Shown here piece after piece: positions 18,515-27,368 of a stretch of DNA of 59,001 nt; the first letter of the stretch is position 1; every line of letters begins with the position of its first letter. Where the stretch lies: contig JADJPH010000049.1 of assembly GCA_016713335.1 (NCBI GenBank), forward strand, positions 1 through 59,001, in the 5' to 3' direction. The notes beneath the pieces are model-generated. The model did no database searches, was not told the DNA's origin, and worked only from the letters and a program-made list of their open reading frames with translations. The DNA is from Candidatus Fredericiella danica. GTDB lineage: Bacteria > Chloroflexota > Anaerolineae > Caldilineales > Caldilineaceae. The position numbers were made by a program, and so were the translations under genes.

Positions 18515-19609
18515 CTACTGTGAAGCCGGACGCAGCAATTGAGGGAGTAGCGCAAGGTCTGTCGCGTAATAGCTACCCACCCCTGCTCGCCAATTGATGG
18601 GATCATCACCGTAGGCGTCCAACCTAATCCGCTGCAGCGCGTCACCCTGGTCAGCCGCCGCCGGCGGCCAGGGGAGGGCAACGCCATAACTCACCTCGTC
18701 CACAACATAGTACGAAACGTAGTTCTTGTCGGATTCGGGCGGCTGAGGTGCGAGCAGCGCGATCCGTTCGCCCTCGTTGCTTAGTTTCCCTGGAAACGGG
18801 CCAACCACAGGTACCCCCAGCCCATCATGGATTGCTCGATAGGCGTCCGGGTCGGCGGTCAGGATGACGCTTGCGCGGGCGCCCAGGGTGAAGTCCTGAG
18901 GAAGCGCATAGTCTTCGTTCTTGTCGCCGATGCCGCGTACCTGCCAGGTGTTCTCCGGATGGGCGGGGTCAAAGAGCTGCACGGGGTAATCCGTGATATT
19001 GGTCAGGACCAGGTATTCGGGGCCGGTGGAGGGTGCATACATGAGTTCATTGATGACGACCGGACCAACCCTGGGCAGGGCGTTGGCGGCGCCGAGTGTT
19101 ACGTTGGCAAGTAACGGGAAGTGGACCGCGCCGGTGCTGGTGGTGTAGCGACCCAACGCAACACCATTGGGCGATGCGCCAAACTCAATTGCATCCACCA
19201 ACTGGAGGTCACCGCTTGCTCCAGGTGCATGCAGCAGGACGGGTTCGCCAAACTCACTGAGCGCAAAAGGTAGTTCGCCGCTGCCGTTGCCCACTTTGAA
19301 TACGTGATATCCACCCGCGGCGACGATGGTGCCGGAAGGAATTCTAAATCGCTCGGGTTCCTTCTTGTCGTCGCTTAGATACCAGCCGGAAATATCCACA
19401 GGCGTTGCGCCAGGGTTAAAAAGCTCGATAGAGTCAACATCCGGCGGGTCGGTGTGGGCCAGCACTTCGTTAATGACGATGGCCTGCGCAGTTGCGCGGG
19501 CTACTGCTGCAGACGGCGTTGTTGCACACGATCCGCTTGCAAAGACCGCCAGTGTAAGCAGCATGATCTTTGCGCTGCGGCTGGTGTGGTGGTTCAGTGT
19601 GGAATTCAT
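18515..19609 (-). CDS. Secreted or lipid-anchored protein with lamin-tail-like domains
   Basis: A 364-residue exported protein. The N-terminal signal MLLTLAVFASGSC has a lipobox-like cysteine, although SGSC is not canonical. Two lamin-tail (LTD)-type immunoglobulin-like domains follow: IVINEVLAHTDPPDVDSIELFNPGATPVDISGWYLSDD... (from about residue 43) and VVINELMYAPSTGPEYLVLTNITDYPVQLFD... (from about 180). Both begin with the family's I-NE strand. In many bacteria LTD domains accompany CotH kinases next to VTC and DUF4956 genes. Here no CotH domain is present, but the VTC and DUF4956 genes lie immediately upstream. Last gene of the operon. The frame is intact. Confidence 0.82.
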   Translation of the reverse strand: MNSTLNHHTSRSAKIMLLTLAVFASGSCATTPSAAVARATAQAIVINEVLAHTDPPDVDSIELFNPGATPVDISGWYLSDDKKEPERFRIPSGTIVAAGGYHVFKVGNGSGELPFALSEFGEPVLLHAPGASGDLQLVDAIEFGASPNGVALGRYTTSTGAVHFPLLANVTLGAANALPRVGPVVINELMYAPSTGPEYLVLTNITDYPVQLFDPAHPENTWQVRGIGDKNEDYALPQDFTLGARASVILTADPDAYRAIHDGLGVPVVGPFPGKLSNEGERIALLAPQPPESDKNYVSYYVVDEVSYGVALPWPPAAADQGDALQRIRLDAYGDDPINWRAGVGSYYATDLALLPQLLRPASQ

Positions 19610-19629
19610 ATGCTGTGAGATTCTGAAAA

Positions 19630-20259
19630 TTACGGTTTCATCGTGTTGTGCTCATCTGATTCCCTTTCCGCCGGCTTTCGAGGGTGGGAATCAAGATAGA
19701 CAGTCAGGCGGGCAGTGTCGGTCAGGAAGTCGACTTCTTCGATCACGAAACGCTTCACGTCAAAGCCGAGCCGCTCGCGCAAATCTGCGGCCAACTCACG
19801 TTGGTTGTTAGATTTGATCAACTCGATGCGTTCATAGAGGACCGTCTGCGCAATGCCATAGAAGCGGAACAAGGTGCGATCCAGCACCAGTAACAACAAG
19901 AAGATGCCAAGATTGAGTGCCACCAGTTCCGAGAAGCTGATCCGCGTTGCCAGAAATAGTGAGTTGATAAACGGCAGTGTGATGCTGACGTACAAATAGG
20001 TCATTTCCCGAATCGGAATCATCTCTGTCCGATAGCGGAGGAGGGTGAAGACTGCCAGGAGGCCAAAGCTGAAACCCAGCGTAATCTGCACATCGCGCAA
20101 GATGCTCGTCACCAGATAGGACATGACACTGAAGACGAGGTATGTGAAGAGGAATTCGGGCCGGCTGCGGGGCGAAAGAAAGTAGACAAGCACAAATATG
20201 GCGAGTGCCGTGGCAAAGGTGAGCGCCAGACCCGGCCAGATCTCGTTAATGATGGTCAC
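19630..20259 (-). CDS. DUF4956 integral membrane protein
   Basis: A 209-residue protein starting at GTG 20257-20259, which overlaps the upstream VTC gene stop as GTGA. This translational coupling fixes the start, although the open frame runs further back. Four to five membrane segments are visible (WPGLALTFATALAIFVLVYF, LFTYLVFSVMSYLVTSIL, LGFSFGLLAVFTLL, YVSITLPFINSLFLA, LGIFLLLLVLDRTLF) with the family's LRYRTEMIPIREMTYL between them. A soluble tail with EELR-like ELAADLRERLGFDVKRFVIEE ends the protein. Function is unknown. The family repeatedly neighbours polyphosphate-polymerase (VTC) domain proteins, as here. Confidence 0.87.
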   Translation of the reverse strand: MTIINEIWPGLALTFATALAIFVLVYFLSPRSRPEFLFTYLVFSVMSYLVTSILRDVQITLGFSFGLLAVFTLLRYRTEMIPIREMTYLYVSITLPFINSLFLATRISFSELVALNLGIFLLLLVLDRTLFRFYGIAQTVLYERIELIKSNNQRELAADLRERLGFDVKRFVIEEVDFLTDTARLTVYLDSHPRKPAERESDEHNTMKP

Positions 20260-21080
20260 AACGACCTCGTGCTGACGTTTGGAAAGTGGCGCTGCAGCCG
20301 CAGCAGGAGCGGTTTGAATTCGTTGGCCTTGAATCCGGGATGAAAGTTGGCTGCCGCAACCACGAATTTGCTGATTCCAGTTGGGTTGATATGTCGCCGG
20401 TGCAGTGCGAACGCTAAGGGTGATTGAAACAATGAAAACTTCGTCTGCTTGACCTCCACCACGGCGAGGCCCGGATAGTGTACCGTCTGGTTGCCGCATC
20501 CGAAGTGGATATCAACATCAATGGTAATTCGTTCGCGGCGATCAAGACTTGCAAGCGTTATGCGCCGAAAGCGATTCCAGACGGCGGGCTTGACTGAATT
20601 CAGATCGTATGGAAAGTCTGGAGGCAGCCAACTGCGGTCGACTCCAGAGGTGTCGGTAATGGGATCCTCGATCCGAATCCGAAACTTGGTAGTGCGTTCC
20701 TTGTTGTTCTTCTGTTTCACTTCAAGAAACGTCATCTTGCTATCGAGGTATTCCCTGCACCGCAGTTTGTAACGCATCCTCTCGCCATTGTGGTGGGCGT
20801 GATACATGTCAAAACGTTCGGTGTCAAAGTACACGGTATGATATCGACCAGGTCGGACACCGTTAATCTCTAGCACACGGTATTCCTGGATCGTGTCCGC
20901 CAATGCTTCGCAAAGCGCGTCTTCTGCGGCAATGAACTTTGTATCCATCCGATCGAGGAGGGCAATCGGCGCTAGTTCAGGCAGAGTGATCGGCGCCGCA
21001 CGCATTGTGATCGCGTGTATTTGCGCAACGTTTGGTTCCATCCAGCAACTCACCACGTTTGTTAACGGCGCCGGGATCAA
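20256..21080 (-). CDS. VTC (polyphosphate polymerase) domain protein
   Basis: A member of the CYTH-like VTC/polyphosphate-polymerase superfamily, up to 274 residues. The tunnel-fold signatures include LLDRMDTKFIA (basic and acidic residues of strand 1), YHTVYFDTERFDMY, RMRYKLRCREYLDSK, TFLEVKQKNNKERTTKFR (E-x-K basic strand), ITIDVDIHFG and LAVVEVKQTKFS. In eukaryotic Vtc4 this fold makes polyphosphate from ATP. Activity in the bacterial relatives is inferred. The TTG at 21080 overlaps the upstream pentapeptide gene stop, and ATG 21041 is the alternative start. The gene overlaps DUF4956 by 4 bases, which implies a tightly coupled operon. Confidence 0.87.
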   Translation of the reverse strand: MIPAPLTNVVSCWMEPNVAQIHAITMRAAPITLPELAPIALLDRMDTKFIAAEDALCEALADTIQEYRVLEINGVRPGRYHTVYFDTERFDMYHAHHNGERMRYKLRCREYLDSKMTFLEVKQKNNKERTTKFRIRIEDPITDTSGVDRSWLPPDFPYDLNSVKPAVWNRFRRITLASLDRRERITIDVDIHFGCGNQTVHYPGLAVVEVKQTKFSLFQSPLAFALHRRHINPTGISKFVVAAANFHPGFKANEFKPLLLRLQRHFPNVSTRSL

Positions 21081-21737
21081 GGGAAAATCACTGCCGGGTC
21101 AGGGATGAAATCATGGGGGAGCAGCGTTCCCATCAAGTCTGCACCTGCCAGATTGGCGCCGGTCAGATCGGCTAGACGTAGATCCGCCTGGCGCAGGTTG
21201 GCTTTGCGCAAATCGGCGCCACGCAAGTCAGCACGCCGCAACACGGCGCCCTCCATTTGGGCGTCTGCCATCAACGCATTGCGAAGATCGGCGCGATCCA
21301 GGCGCGCCCAACCTAATTGGGCTGCCCGAAGATCTGCTTTCACCAGAATTGTGTCGCGTAGATCTGCGTAGCGCAGATCAGTCGACCTCATCACGGCGCC
21401 GGTCAGGTTTGTGCCCCGCAAATCGGCCATATCAAGTCGTGCATTCGAGAGATCGGCGTCGACCAGATTGGCGTCACGCAGCATTGCGCCCGTGAGCAAT
21501 GCCAACAGCAACGTTGTCCGTTGCAGATTGGCGTGATTCAGGTTGGCAAAGGCCAGATCCACACGATTCAAGTCCGCCTTGCAAAACTCTGCCCTCCAGC
21601 ATCGCCTGCCGGCAATGCGGCTGACAGGCAAGTTGTGTCGTGACAGTAGCGGGGTATGCACGCCAGGCAAGCCCAACTAAGATCGTGACGCCGGCGAGGA
21701 TGATCGCGTAAAGCGCTGCACTTGGAATTTTGACCAT
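21077..21737 (-). CDS. Membrane-anchored pentapeptide-repeat protein, one frameshift
   Basis: The ATG at 21735-21737 begins MVKIPSAALYAIILAGVTIL, a single membrane helix. After a frameshift at about 21590-21600 the other frame carries a right-handed quadrilateral beta-helix of A(D/N)LXX repeats from EFCKADLNRVDLAFANLNHA through DLRGADLRKANLRQADLRLA to ANLAGADLMGTLLPHD, about 30 repeats. The protein would be about 220 residues. It is the first gene of the operon and overlaps the VTC start by 4 bases. Function is unknown. The helix may scaffold the VTC/DUF4956 complex at the membrane, which is speculation. Confidence 0.82.
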
Positions 21738-21905
21738 ACAACTTGCTAATCTACCACATTTTCATGGATCGACGATAACTTGTGCGCTGGGCGTGATCGA
21801 TTGTTTTGCCCATCAAACGCCGGATTGCTCAAATAGGCGCCTTGTTTGATAATGCGTACCGCCTGCGGGAACGACCACATGCTCAGCGACGGAGAACGAT
21901 GCGCA

Positions 21906-23153
21906 ATGATAGATATCGATCAGGCCAATCAGACTGCGGTGGAGCGGATGATGTCCGCACGGCCGATTTTGCGTCGAGTTGTGCGTGCCGCGGACGTCAT
22001 TCCGGGTCTTGCCGAGCGTCGTCTATTGCATGCTGGCCCCCCCATTACCTGGGAGCAGGCGTCAGGACCCCTGCGGGGTGCGCTGATGGGCGCCTGTATC
22101 TATGAGGGTTGGGCGACCGATGCCGCCGCCGCCGAAAAGCTGCTCGCATCCGGGATGGTGCCGTGGGAGCCGTGCCACCACCACTACGCGGTGGGGCCGA
22201 TGGCTGGCGTCATATCGCCTTCGATGATGGTCTACGTCGTTGAAAACACAACGCATGGCAACTTTGCCTACTCAAACCTCAATGAGGGTTATGGCAAGGT
22301 ACTTCGCTATGGCGCGTACAGCGAGGAGGTTCTCAATAAGCTGCGTTGGATGAACGAAGTGATGGGGCCAGTCCTGGCTGCAGCCCTTGAGGTGAGTGGT
22401 GAAGGCATCGATATTCGAGCCTTGTTGGCGGAATCGTTGCATATGGGCGACGAGGGGCACAATCGAAACAAAGCCGGTTCGCTCCTCTATACTGCCAGAC
22501 TGGCCCCGTGGATTGTGCGGGTTGCACCTGATTCAGACACGGCCGCCAGCATCATCAAATTTCTGGCCGACAACGCCCTGAGTGTGCTGAATCCTGTCAT
22601 GGCGGCGTGTAAGGCGATGGCGGATGCCGGGCATGGGGTGGCCGGAAGCACGGTGATGACCACGATGGCGCGCAATGGAACCGAACTTGGCATCCGGGTC
22701 TCGGGACTGGGCGACCGTTGGTTCACCGGTCCGGCAGGCGCTCCTGACGGTTTATACTTCCCAGGGTTCACGGCGGCGGACGCGAATCTGGATATTGGTG
22801 ACAGCACCATCACGGAGACCGCGGGCATTGGGGCCTTTGCGATGGCGGCTGCGCCAGCCATTGTGACCTTTATCAGCGGGACTCCCCAGGATGCGGTGAA
22901 TGCCACACTGGAGATGTACGAGATCACGGTCGCTGAACACACTGCGTTCACGATTCCGGTGCTCGGCTTCCGTGGCACGCCGACCGGCGTGGATATCCGG
23001 AAGGTCGTAGAACTTGGTGTCACCCCCCGCATCAACACCGGAATTGCCCACCGCGAGGCGGGTGTTGGCCAGGTGGGTGCGGGGCTTACCCGTCCCCCGC
23101 TCTCGGTCTTTGAAGACGCGATCGTCGCCTACGCTGCGACCTACCTGGACTGA
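21906..23153 (+). CDS. DUF1116 (YlbE/AllG-like) protein
   Basis: A 415-residue protein from ATG 21906, preferred because GGAGA lies about 11 bases upstream; in-frame TTG/ATG codons exist up to 60 bases earlier. It matches the YlbE/AllG family: WEQASGPLRGALMGACIYEGWA, PWEPCHHHYAVGPMAGVISPSMM, LHMGDEGHNRNKAGSLL, AGHGVAGSTVMTTMARNG, and GVDIRKVVELGVTPRINTGI. In E. coli AllG works with AllF (FdrA) and AllH as an oxamate carbamoyltransferase in anaerobic allantoin use. Here the AllF and AllH partners are not adjacent. The next gene is a CoA ligase starting 3 bases after the stop. The substrate in this organism is not certain. Confidence 0.85.
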   Translation: MIDIDQANQTAVERMMSARPILRRVVRAADVIPGLAERRLLHAGPPITWEQASGPLRGALMGACIYEGWATDAAAAEKLLASGMVPWEPCHHHYAVGPMAGVISPSMMVYVVENTTHGNFAYSNLNEGYGKVLRYGAYSEEVLNKLRWMNEVMGPVLAAALEVSGEGIDIRALLAESLHMGDEGHNRNKAGSLLYTARLAPWIVRVAPDSDTAASIIKFLADNALSVLNPVMAACKAMADAGHGVAGSTVMTTMARNGTELGIRVSGLGDRWFTGPAGAPDGLYFPGFTAADANLDIGDSTITETAGIGAFAMAAAPAIVTFISGTPQDAVNATLEMYEITVAEHTAFTIPVLGFRGTPTGVDIRKVVELGVTPRINTGIAHREAGVGQVGAGLTRPPLSVFEDAIVAYAATYLD

Positions 23154-23156
23154 TCC

Positions 23157-24689
23157 ATGATGCATTTCCTAGATAGGCTGAGTGCGGTTGCGGCTGAACA
23201 GCCGGACAAACTGGCGATTGAATTCATCGACGATCGTTTTGCTTCGACAAGCCGCGTCACTTATGGCGAATTGAATGAAGTTGTGCTGCAAACCATGGCG
23301 ATGCTGCGGAGCTACGGGATCGCGCCAGGCGACCGCGTCGCCCTCCAATTGCCGAAATGCATGCCCTTCATTTACCTGCATTTGGCCATCATGCGGATCG
23401 GGGCAATTTCGTTGCCGCTGAATCCTGGGTATCCGCCGCGTGAGCTGGCCTATTTTCTGGCAGATGCGGAGGCCAGATTCTTTTTTGCCGACAAAGCCGT
23501 GCAGGGTCAAATCGCGCCTGTGGTGGCCGAAATCGACTCACTGCAGGAGTGCGTCTTTCTTGATTGCCGCGAAGATGGCGCCTTCATGCAGATGGTTGAA
23601 GGGCGCGATCTCAGATCCGTTCAGTTCGCGGTCAACAGCGCCCTCGCCACGTGTTTGATGATCTACACGAGTGGTACAACAGGCAGACCGAAAGGCGCCG
23701 AACTCACCTACGGCAATCTCACCGCATCGCTCGATAGTCTTGAAGTGGCATGGGGTTGGCGGCGCGATGACCTTCTCCTGCATGTGCTACCCATTTTTCA
23801 TGTGCACGGTCTGGTGGTCGCGCTCCACGGTGCGCTACACGCAGGCGCCAGCGTGTTGATGTGCAGTAAGTTCGATCCAGTGAAGACGCTGGACCTGCTC
23901 GACAATCGCCGTTGCACGGTCTTCATGGCGGTGCCCACGATTCATCGCCGCCTTGTGGACGCGCCCAATGCCGATGATGTCGACCTCTCCCACCTACGCT
24001 TGATCACCTCCGGCTCGGATCGACTCTCGGATGACTTGTTTGAAATGTTTCGCGTTCAGTTTGGTTACACACTGCTTGAACGCTACGGTATGTCCGAAAC
24101 CAGCATGTTGATCTCAAACCCTCTGCACGGGGAACGCCGCGTTGGTTCAGTCGGGCTGCCCTTGCCAGGAGTTGAAGTGCGGATTGTCGACCCTGAGGAC
24201 GGCTCCCCGGTAGGTGACAATGAGATTGGTGAGGTCCAGGTGCGCGGCGCCAATGTTTTCCCGCGTTACTGGCGGCAGCCGGCAAAAACCAGCGAAGCGT
24301 TTACGCCAGATGGTTGGTTTCGCACCGGCGACCTTGGTCTGCGTGAGCCTGACGGCTATTTCACCCTGAAAGGGCGCTCCAAAGACCTGATCATCAGCGG
24401 GGGCTACAATGTGTATCCGCCTGAGGTTGAATTGGTGCTGGCGGAGCATCCTGCGATTCTCGCCAGCGCCGTCATTGGGTGCCCGGATACCGAATGGGGC
24501 GAGCGGGTGGCCGCAATCGTGGTGCGGCAACCCGGTGCAACGGTGACGGAAGCGGAGATCATTGATTACTGTCGCCAACGATTGGTTGCGTACAAGGCGC
24601 CCCGCAATATCGTGTTTGTCGACGATCTGCCACGTAATGCCATGGGGAAAGTCCAGAAGGCTGACCTGCGCCGGATGTTGTGTTCCTGA
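23157..24689 (+). CDS. AMP-forming acyl-CoA synthetase, MatB-like
   Basis: An adenylate-forming ligase, 510 residues. The P-loop A3 motif is MIYTSGTTGRPKGAEL, with FHVHGLVVALHGAL, the A5 motif LERYGMSETSM, A7 GWFRTGDLG, A8 LKGRSKDLIISGGYNVYPPEVE and the catalytic Lys in NAMGKVQKADL near the C-terminus. YGMSET, GYNVYP and the overall length resemble malonyl-CoA synthetases (MatB), so a short dicarboxylic or related acid is a reasonable substrate guess; oxalyl-like acids are another. It follows the AllG-like gene by 3 bases, almost certainly in the same transcript, with an MFS permease 93 bases downstream that could import the substrate. Confidence 0.88.
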   Translation: MMHFLDRLSAVAAEQPDKLAIEFIDDRFASTSRVTYGELNEVVLQTMAMLRSYGIAPGDRVALQLPKCMPFIYLHLAIMRIGAISLPLNPGYPPRELAYFLADAEARFFFADKAVQGQIAPVVAEIDSLQECVFLDCREDGAFMQMVEGRDLRSVQFAVNSALATCLMIYTSGTTGRPKGAELTYGNLTASLDSLEVAWGWRRDDLLLHVLPIFHVHGLVVALHGALHAGASVLMCSKFDPVKTLDLLDNRRCTVFMAVPTIHRRLVDAPNADDVDLSHLRLITSGSDRLSDDLFEMFRVQFGYTLLERYGMSETSMLISNPLHGERRVGSVGLPLPGVEVRIVDPEDGSPVGDNEIGEVQVRGANVFPRYWRQPAKTSEAFTPDGWFRTGDLGLREPDGYFTLKGRSKDLIISGGYNVYPPEVELVLAEHPAILASAVIGCPDTEWGERVAAIVVRQPGATVTEAEIIDYCRQRLVAYKAPRNIVFVDDLPRNAMGKVQKADLRRMLCS

Positions 24690-24782
24690 CGACCGTCTGC
24701 TGACGACCGTTAGCGAGGTTCGCGCATTGAGCGCTCCCCCCAACTTTGCACCGAATGGGTAAGGGGCGCGAAACTGGACATT

Positions 24783-26102
24783 ATGTGGAACATCAAGGAA
24801 CCATTTGATCGGGCGTTGGTGCGCCAGGCACGGGCGCCGCTGACCGGTGAGCAGGTCCATAGCCTGCGGTACTTCTGGTATGACGGGATCTTCGCTGCGA
24901 TTAGCGAAGCATTTTACCTCGCCTACATCCCGTTATTTGCCCTTGCCTACGGTGCAACCAATCAACAGGTCGGCTGGATCACCGCGGTCGGCAATCTGGC
25001 GGGCGCCCTCGCGTTGTTTCCCGGCGCCAGGATGCTTGAAAAGACCGGGAAACCCAAATCTCTGGTCGTGTGGACAGGTGGCGGGATCGCACGGGTGTCA
25101 CTGTTGTTGCTTGCGGTCATTCCCATCTTTGGTTTGCCGGCCGAAATTGCGATTGCAGCGATCACTCTGTTGAACGGTCTGCGCGCCTTCATGGCCAACT
25201 TCTGCAATCCGGCATGGACGTCGCTCGTTGCGGAAATTGTGCCGGACTTCATGCGAGGCCGGTATTTCAGCGAGCGCAACATGACGATGGGCATCGCCAC
25301 GTTGTTGGTGTCAGCGGTGGCGGGGTGGTTGGTCTACACAGGGAATACGGCCACCTCTGACGACATGCTTGGCTTCCAGATCGTTTTTGCGCTTTCGTTT
25401 GCGACCGGTATGGTCAGCACGTTTGCATTCAGCCGGATCATTGAACCCCAGGCACGCACCCTCAAGGTGGGCGAAGACGAAGAACCGGGTGGGAAATTCG
25501 CAGCGATCCTGCGGAGCCCTGGCTTTGTCGGTTTTGTGGCGAGTGCGTTTGTCTGGAATTTGGCGCTGCAGATTGCCGCCCCTTTCTTTAACGTCTACCT
25601 GGTGACTCATCTTGGCGCAGACACCACCATGGTGGGCATCGCCACGGCGGCATCCAGCCTGACGGGTTTGCTGGGTTTGCTGATTTTTGGGCGCCTGATG
25701 GATCGTAAGGGGGCCGTCTGGCTGGTGATTGTGACCGGATTTCCGATTGTGGTGCTACCCGTCTTGTGGGCGTTCTATACGGATCCGTACCAGGTCGTCA
25801 TCAACAATCTCTTCGGTGGTTTTCTATGGGCAGGCTACAATCTGGCTAACTTTAATCTGCTGCTCCAACTCACGCCGCATCGCCAGCGGGCGCACGCAGT
25901 GGCGCTCTATCAGACGGCGGTCTTTTCCAGCGCAGTCATCGGTCCACTGATCGGTGGCTATATTGCCGACAACGTTATCTTCCAAGCGGTCTTCGTCCTT
26001 TCTGGTCTTGGCCGGCTCATCGCCATGTTCATCTTTGTCGGGATGACGGCGTTGCCCCTGCGGCGGTTGCAGCGCCAGGCAGTGGCGCCAATCGGAGGAT
26101 GA
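24783..26102 (+). CDS. Major facilitator superfamily transporter
   Basis: The 439-residue protein has about 12 membrane helices with MFS signatures in the N-half (GWITAVGNLAGALALFPGARMLEKTGKPK, the loop 2-3 motif) and the C-half (GLLIFGRLMDRKGAVW). A cytosolic loop at about residues 215-235 (PQARTLKVGEDEE) separates the halves. Substrate is unknown. Its position after the AllG-like and CoA-ligase genes suggests a link, but the 93-base gap leaves that open. A second MFS gene at 57360-58623 belongs to the same broad class. The frame is intact. Confidence 0.88.
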   Translation: MWNIKEPFDRALVRQARAPLTGEQVHSLRYFWYDGIFAAISEAFYLAYIPLFALAYGATNQQVGWITAVGNLAGALALFPGARMLEKTGKPKSLVVWTGGGIARVSLLLLAVIPIFGLPAEIAIAAITLLNGLRAFMANFCNPAWTSLVAEIVPDFMRGRYFSERNMTMGIATLLVSAVAGWLVYTGNTATSDDMLGFQIVFALSFATGMVSTFAFSRIIEPQARTLKVGEDEEPGGKFAAILRSPGFVGFVASAFVWNLALQIAAPFFNVYLVTHLGADTTMVGIATAASSLTGLLGLLIFGRLMDRKGAVWLVIVTGFPIVVLPVLWAFYTDPYQVVINNLFGGFLWAGYNLANFNLLLQLTPHRQRAHAVALYQTAVFSSAVIGPLIGGYIADNVIFQAVFVLSGLGRLIAMFIFVGMTALPLRRLQRQAVAPIGG

Positions 26103-26114
26103 ACTCGGGAGCCG

Positions 26115-27368
26115 TCAGTTCGTAACCGGCGCGCCGAGGCGACGCCACAGTTCGTCTGAGGTGCGCTCTGCGACCAGATAGCGGCGCTCGTCATGGGTCC
26201 CGACCCCGGTGACCACATATTGGCCGGCTTCCAGCCCAACATAGCGCTGGAAGAGGGTGTCAGTGACGGTGCGCCAGGCCTGGGCGAGGCCGACGTCGTT
26301 CTGTTGCAGCGCAGTCCAATCGGAGGGAATCTCGATCGCAATCAAGGGTGCTTCGCCGTCGAACCGTGCCGTGCGCCAACCGTCATTGACGACCAAGATT
26401 TGTGGTTGGCGACTGAGGTCAACGATGGTTGCTTTGGAGCCGACCAGCGGGGTGTCGTGCACGCGTTTCGCACCCACGGTCCAGGTAAGACTGAACCGTG
26501 AAGCATGGACGCGATTCAGGTCGTTGCGAAAGGGATAAAGATTTGGCGTAAACTCAAACGCAATGGCACGCAGCAGCCCAAAGTTGAGCGCAGCATTGGG
26601 ATATTGCAAGGGATCCGCAGTCCAATTGACGATGCCGATCCCTTGCCGCCACGCTTGCTCTGCCTGTGCGCGTTTCAGCAAATTGGCGATGCGGAGGCCG
26701 CGGTAGGCGGGTGCGACCGCCATTGTCTGCGATTCAAGCCGGAATGCGCCGTTGAGGCGGTGCTCCCACCCTTGGGGGAGCGGGCCGCCGTCAAACCGAT
26801 AGAACCCGAAGAGAAATCCTGCCACGACCCCATCGACGCGGGCAACCAGCGAACTGCCGGCGCCGAATTCCTGGCTGTGAAGATCGGTCGGGTAGAGAAA
26901 TTCATCGGGGCTGCCCCACACTTCGCGCTGTAAGGAGCGCATCGACGCCGCTTCTGCCTCGCTCGGGTGGCCGATATCGACGGGGCCTGTAATCTGACTG
27001 GTGGGCACGTACCTGAGTGGTCCCGTGGGATCATAGAAAACAACCGGCGCGCCCAGTTTTGCTGCACATGCGGTCGCAACGAGATCGCTCGGCGCCGAGG
27101 AGTGGCGCAAACGGTGATACCGGAGGGTGTAAACACGCTGTGTCGCAATGCCGACTGCGTGCAGGGCGCGTGGAAAGAGAAAGCCCACCCCCACGCGCTG
27201 TTCGCCTTCACGAAAGATGGCAAACATCCCACCGATTTTGGGTAGGGTGACATAGAGAAAGTGGTACGGAAAAAGGACAGGGTTGTCGCCCGCGCCAAGT
27301 TCAACGCCGATGCGTTCTAGCTCGGCGCCCCATTGGCGGCTTTCAGCCTTGACAAGGTCGACCTCCAT
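26115..27368 (-). CDS. GNAT-superfamily predicted acetyltransferase (COG3375-like)
   Basis: The 417-residue protein has its GNAT-like core at about residues 130-270: SLVARVDGVVAGFLFGFYR, SQTMAVAPAYRGLRIANLLK (the acetyl-CoA loop, with RG-R in place of Q/RxxGxG/A) and WTADPLQYPNAALNFGLLRA, which matches the W-fDPL-xxNAxxN pattern of COG3375 proteins. Flanking N- and C-terminal parts are not recognised. The substrate is unknown. The gene begins at the base next to the rlmB stop (27369), so it is the last gene of the PIN-TRAM/cysS/rlmB operon. The frame is intact. Confidence 0.72.
   Translation of the reverse strand: MEVDLVKAESRQWGAELERIGVELGAGDNPVLFPYHFLYVTLPKIGGMFAIFREGEQRVGVGFLFPRALHAVGIATQRVYTLRYHRLRHSSAPSDLVATACAAKLGAPVVFYDPTGPLRYVPTSQITGPVDIGHPSEAEAASMRSLQREVWGSPDEFLYPTDLHSQEFGAGSSLVARVDGVVAGFLFGFYRFDGGPLPQGWEHRLNGAFRLESQTMAVAPAYRGLRIANLLKRAQAEQAWRQGIGIVNWTADPLQYPNAALNFGLLRAIAFEFTPNLYPFRNDLNRVHASRFSLTWTVGAKRVHDTPLVGSKATIVDLSRQPQILVVNDGWRTARFDGEAPLIAIEIPSDWTALQQNDVGLAQAWRTVTDTLFQRYVGLEAGQYVVTGVGTHDERRYLVAERTSDELWRRLGAPVTN

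Noticed and set aside
21100..21600. Regularly spaced similar 15-base units that look like a direct-repeat or CRISPR-like array
   Set aside because: They encode the pentapeptide A(D/N)LXX repeats; the units are not identical and have no unique spacers.
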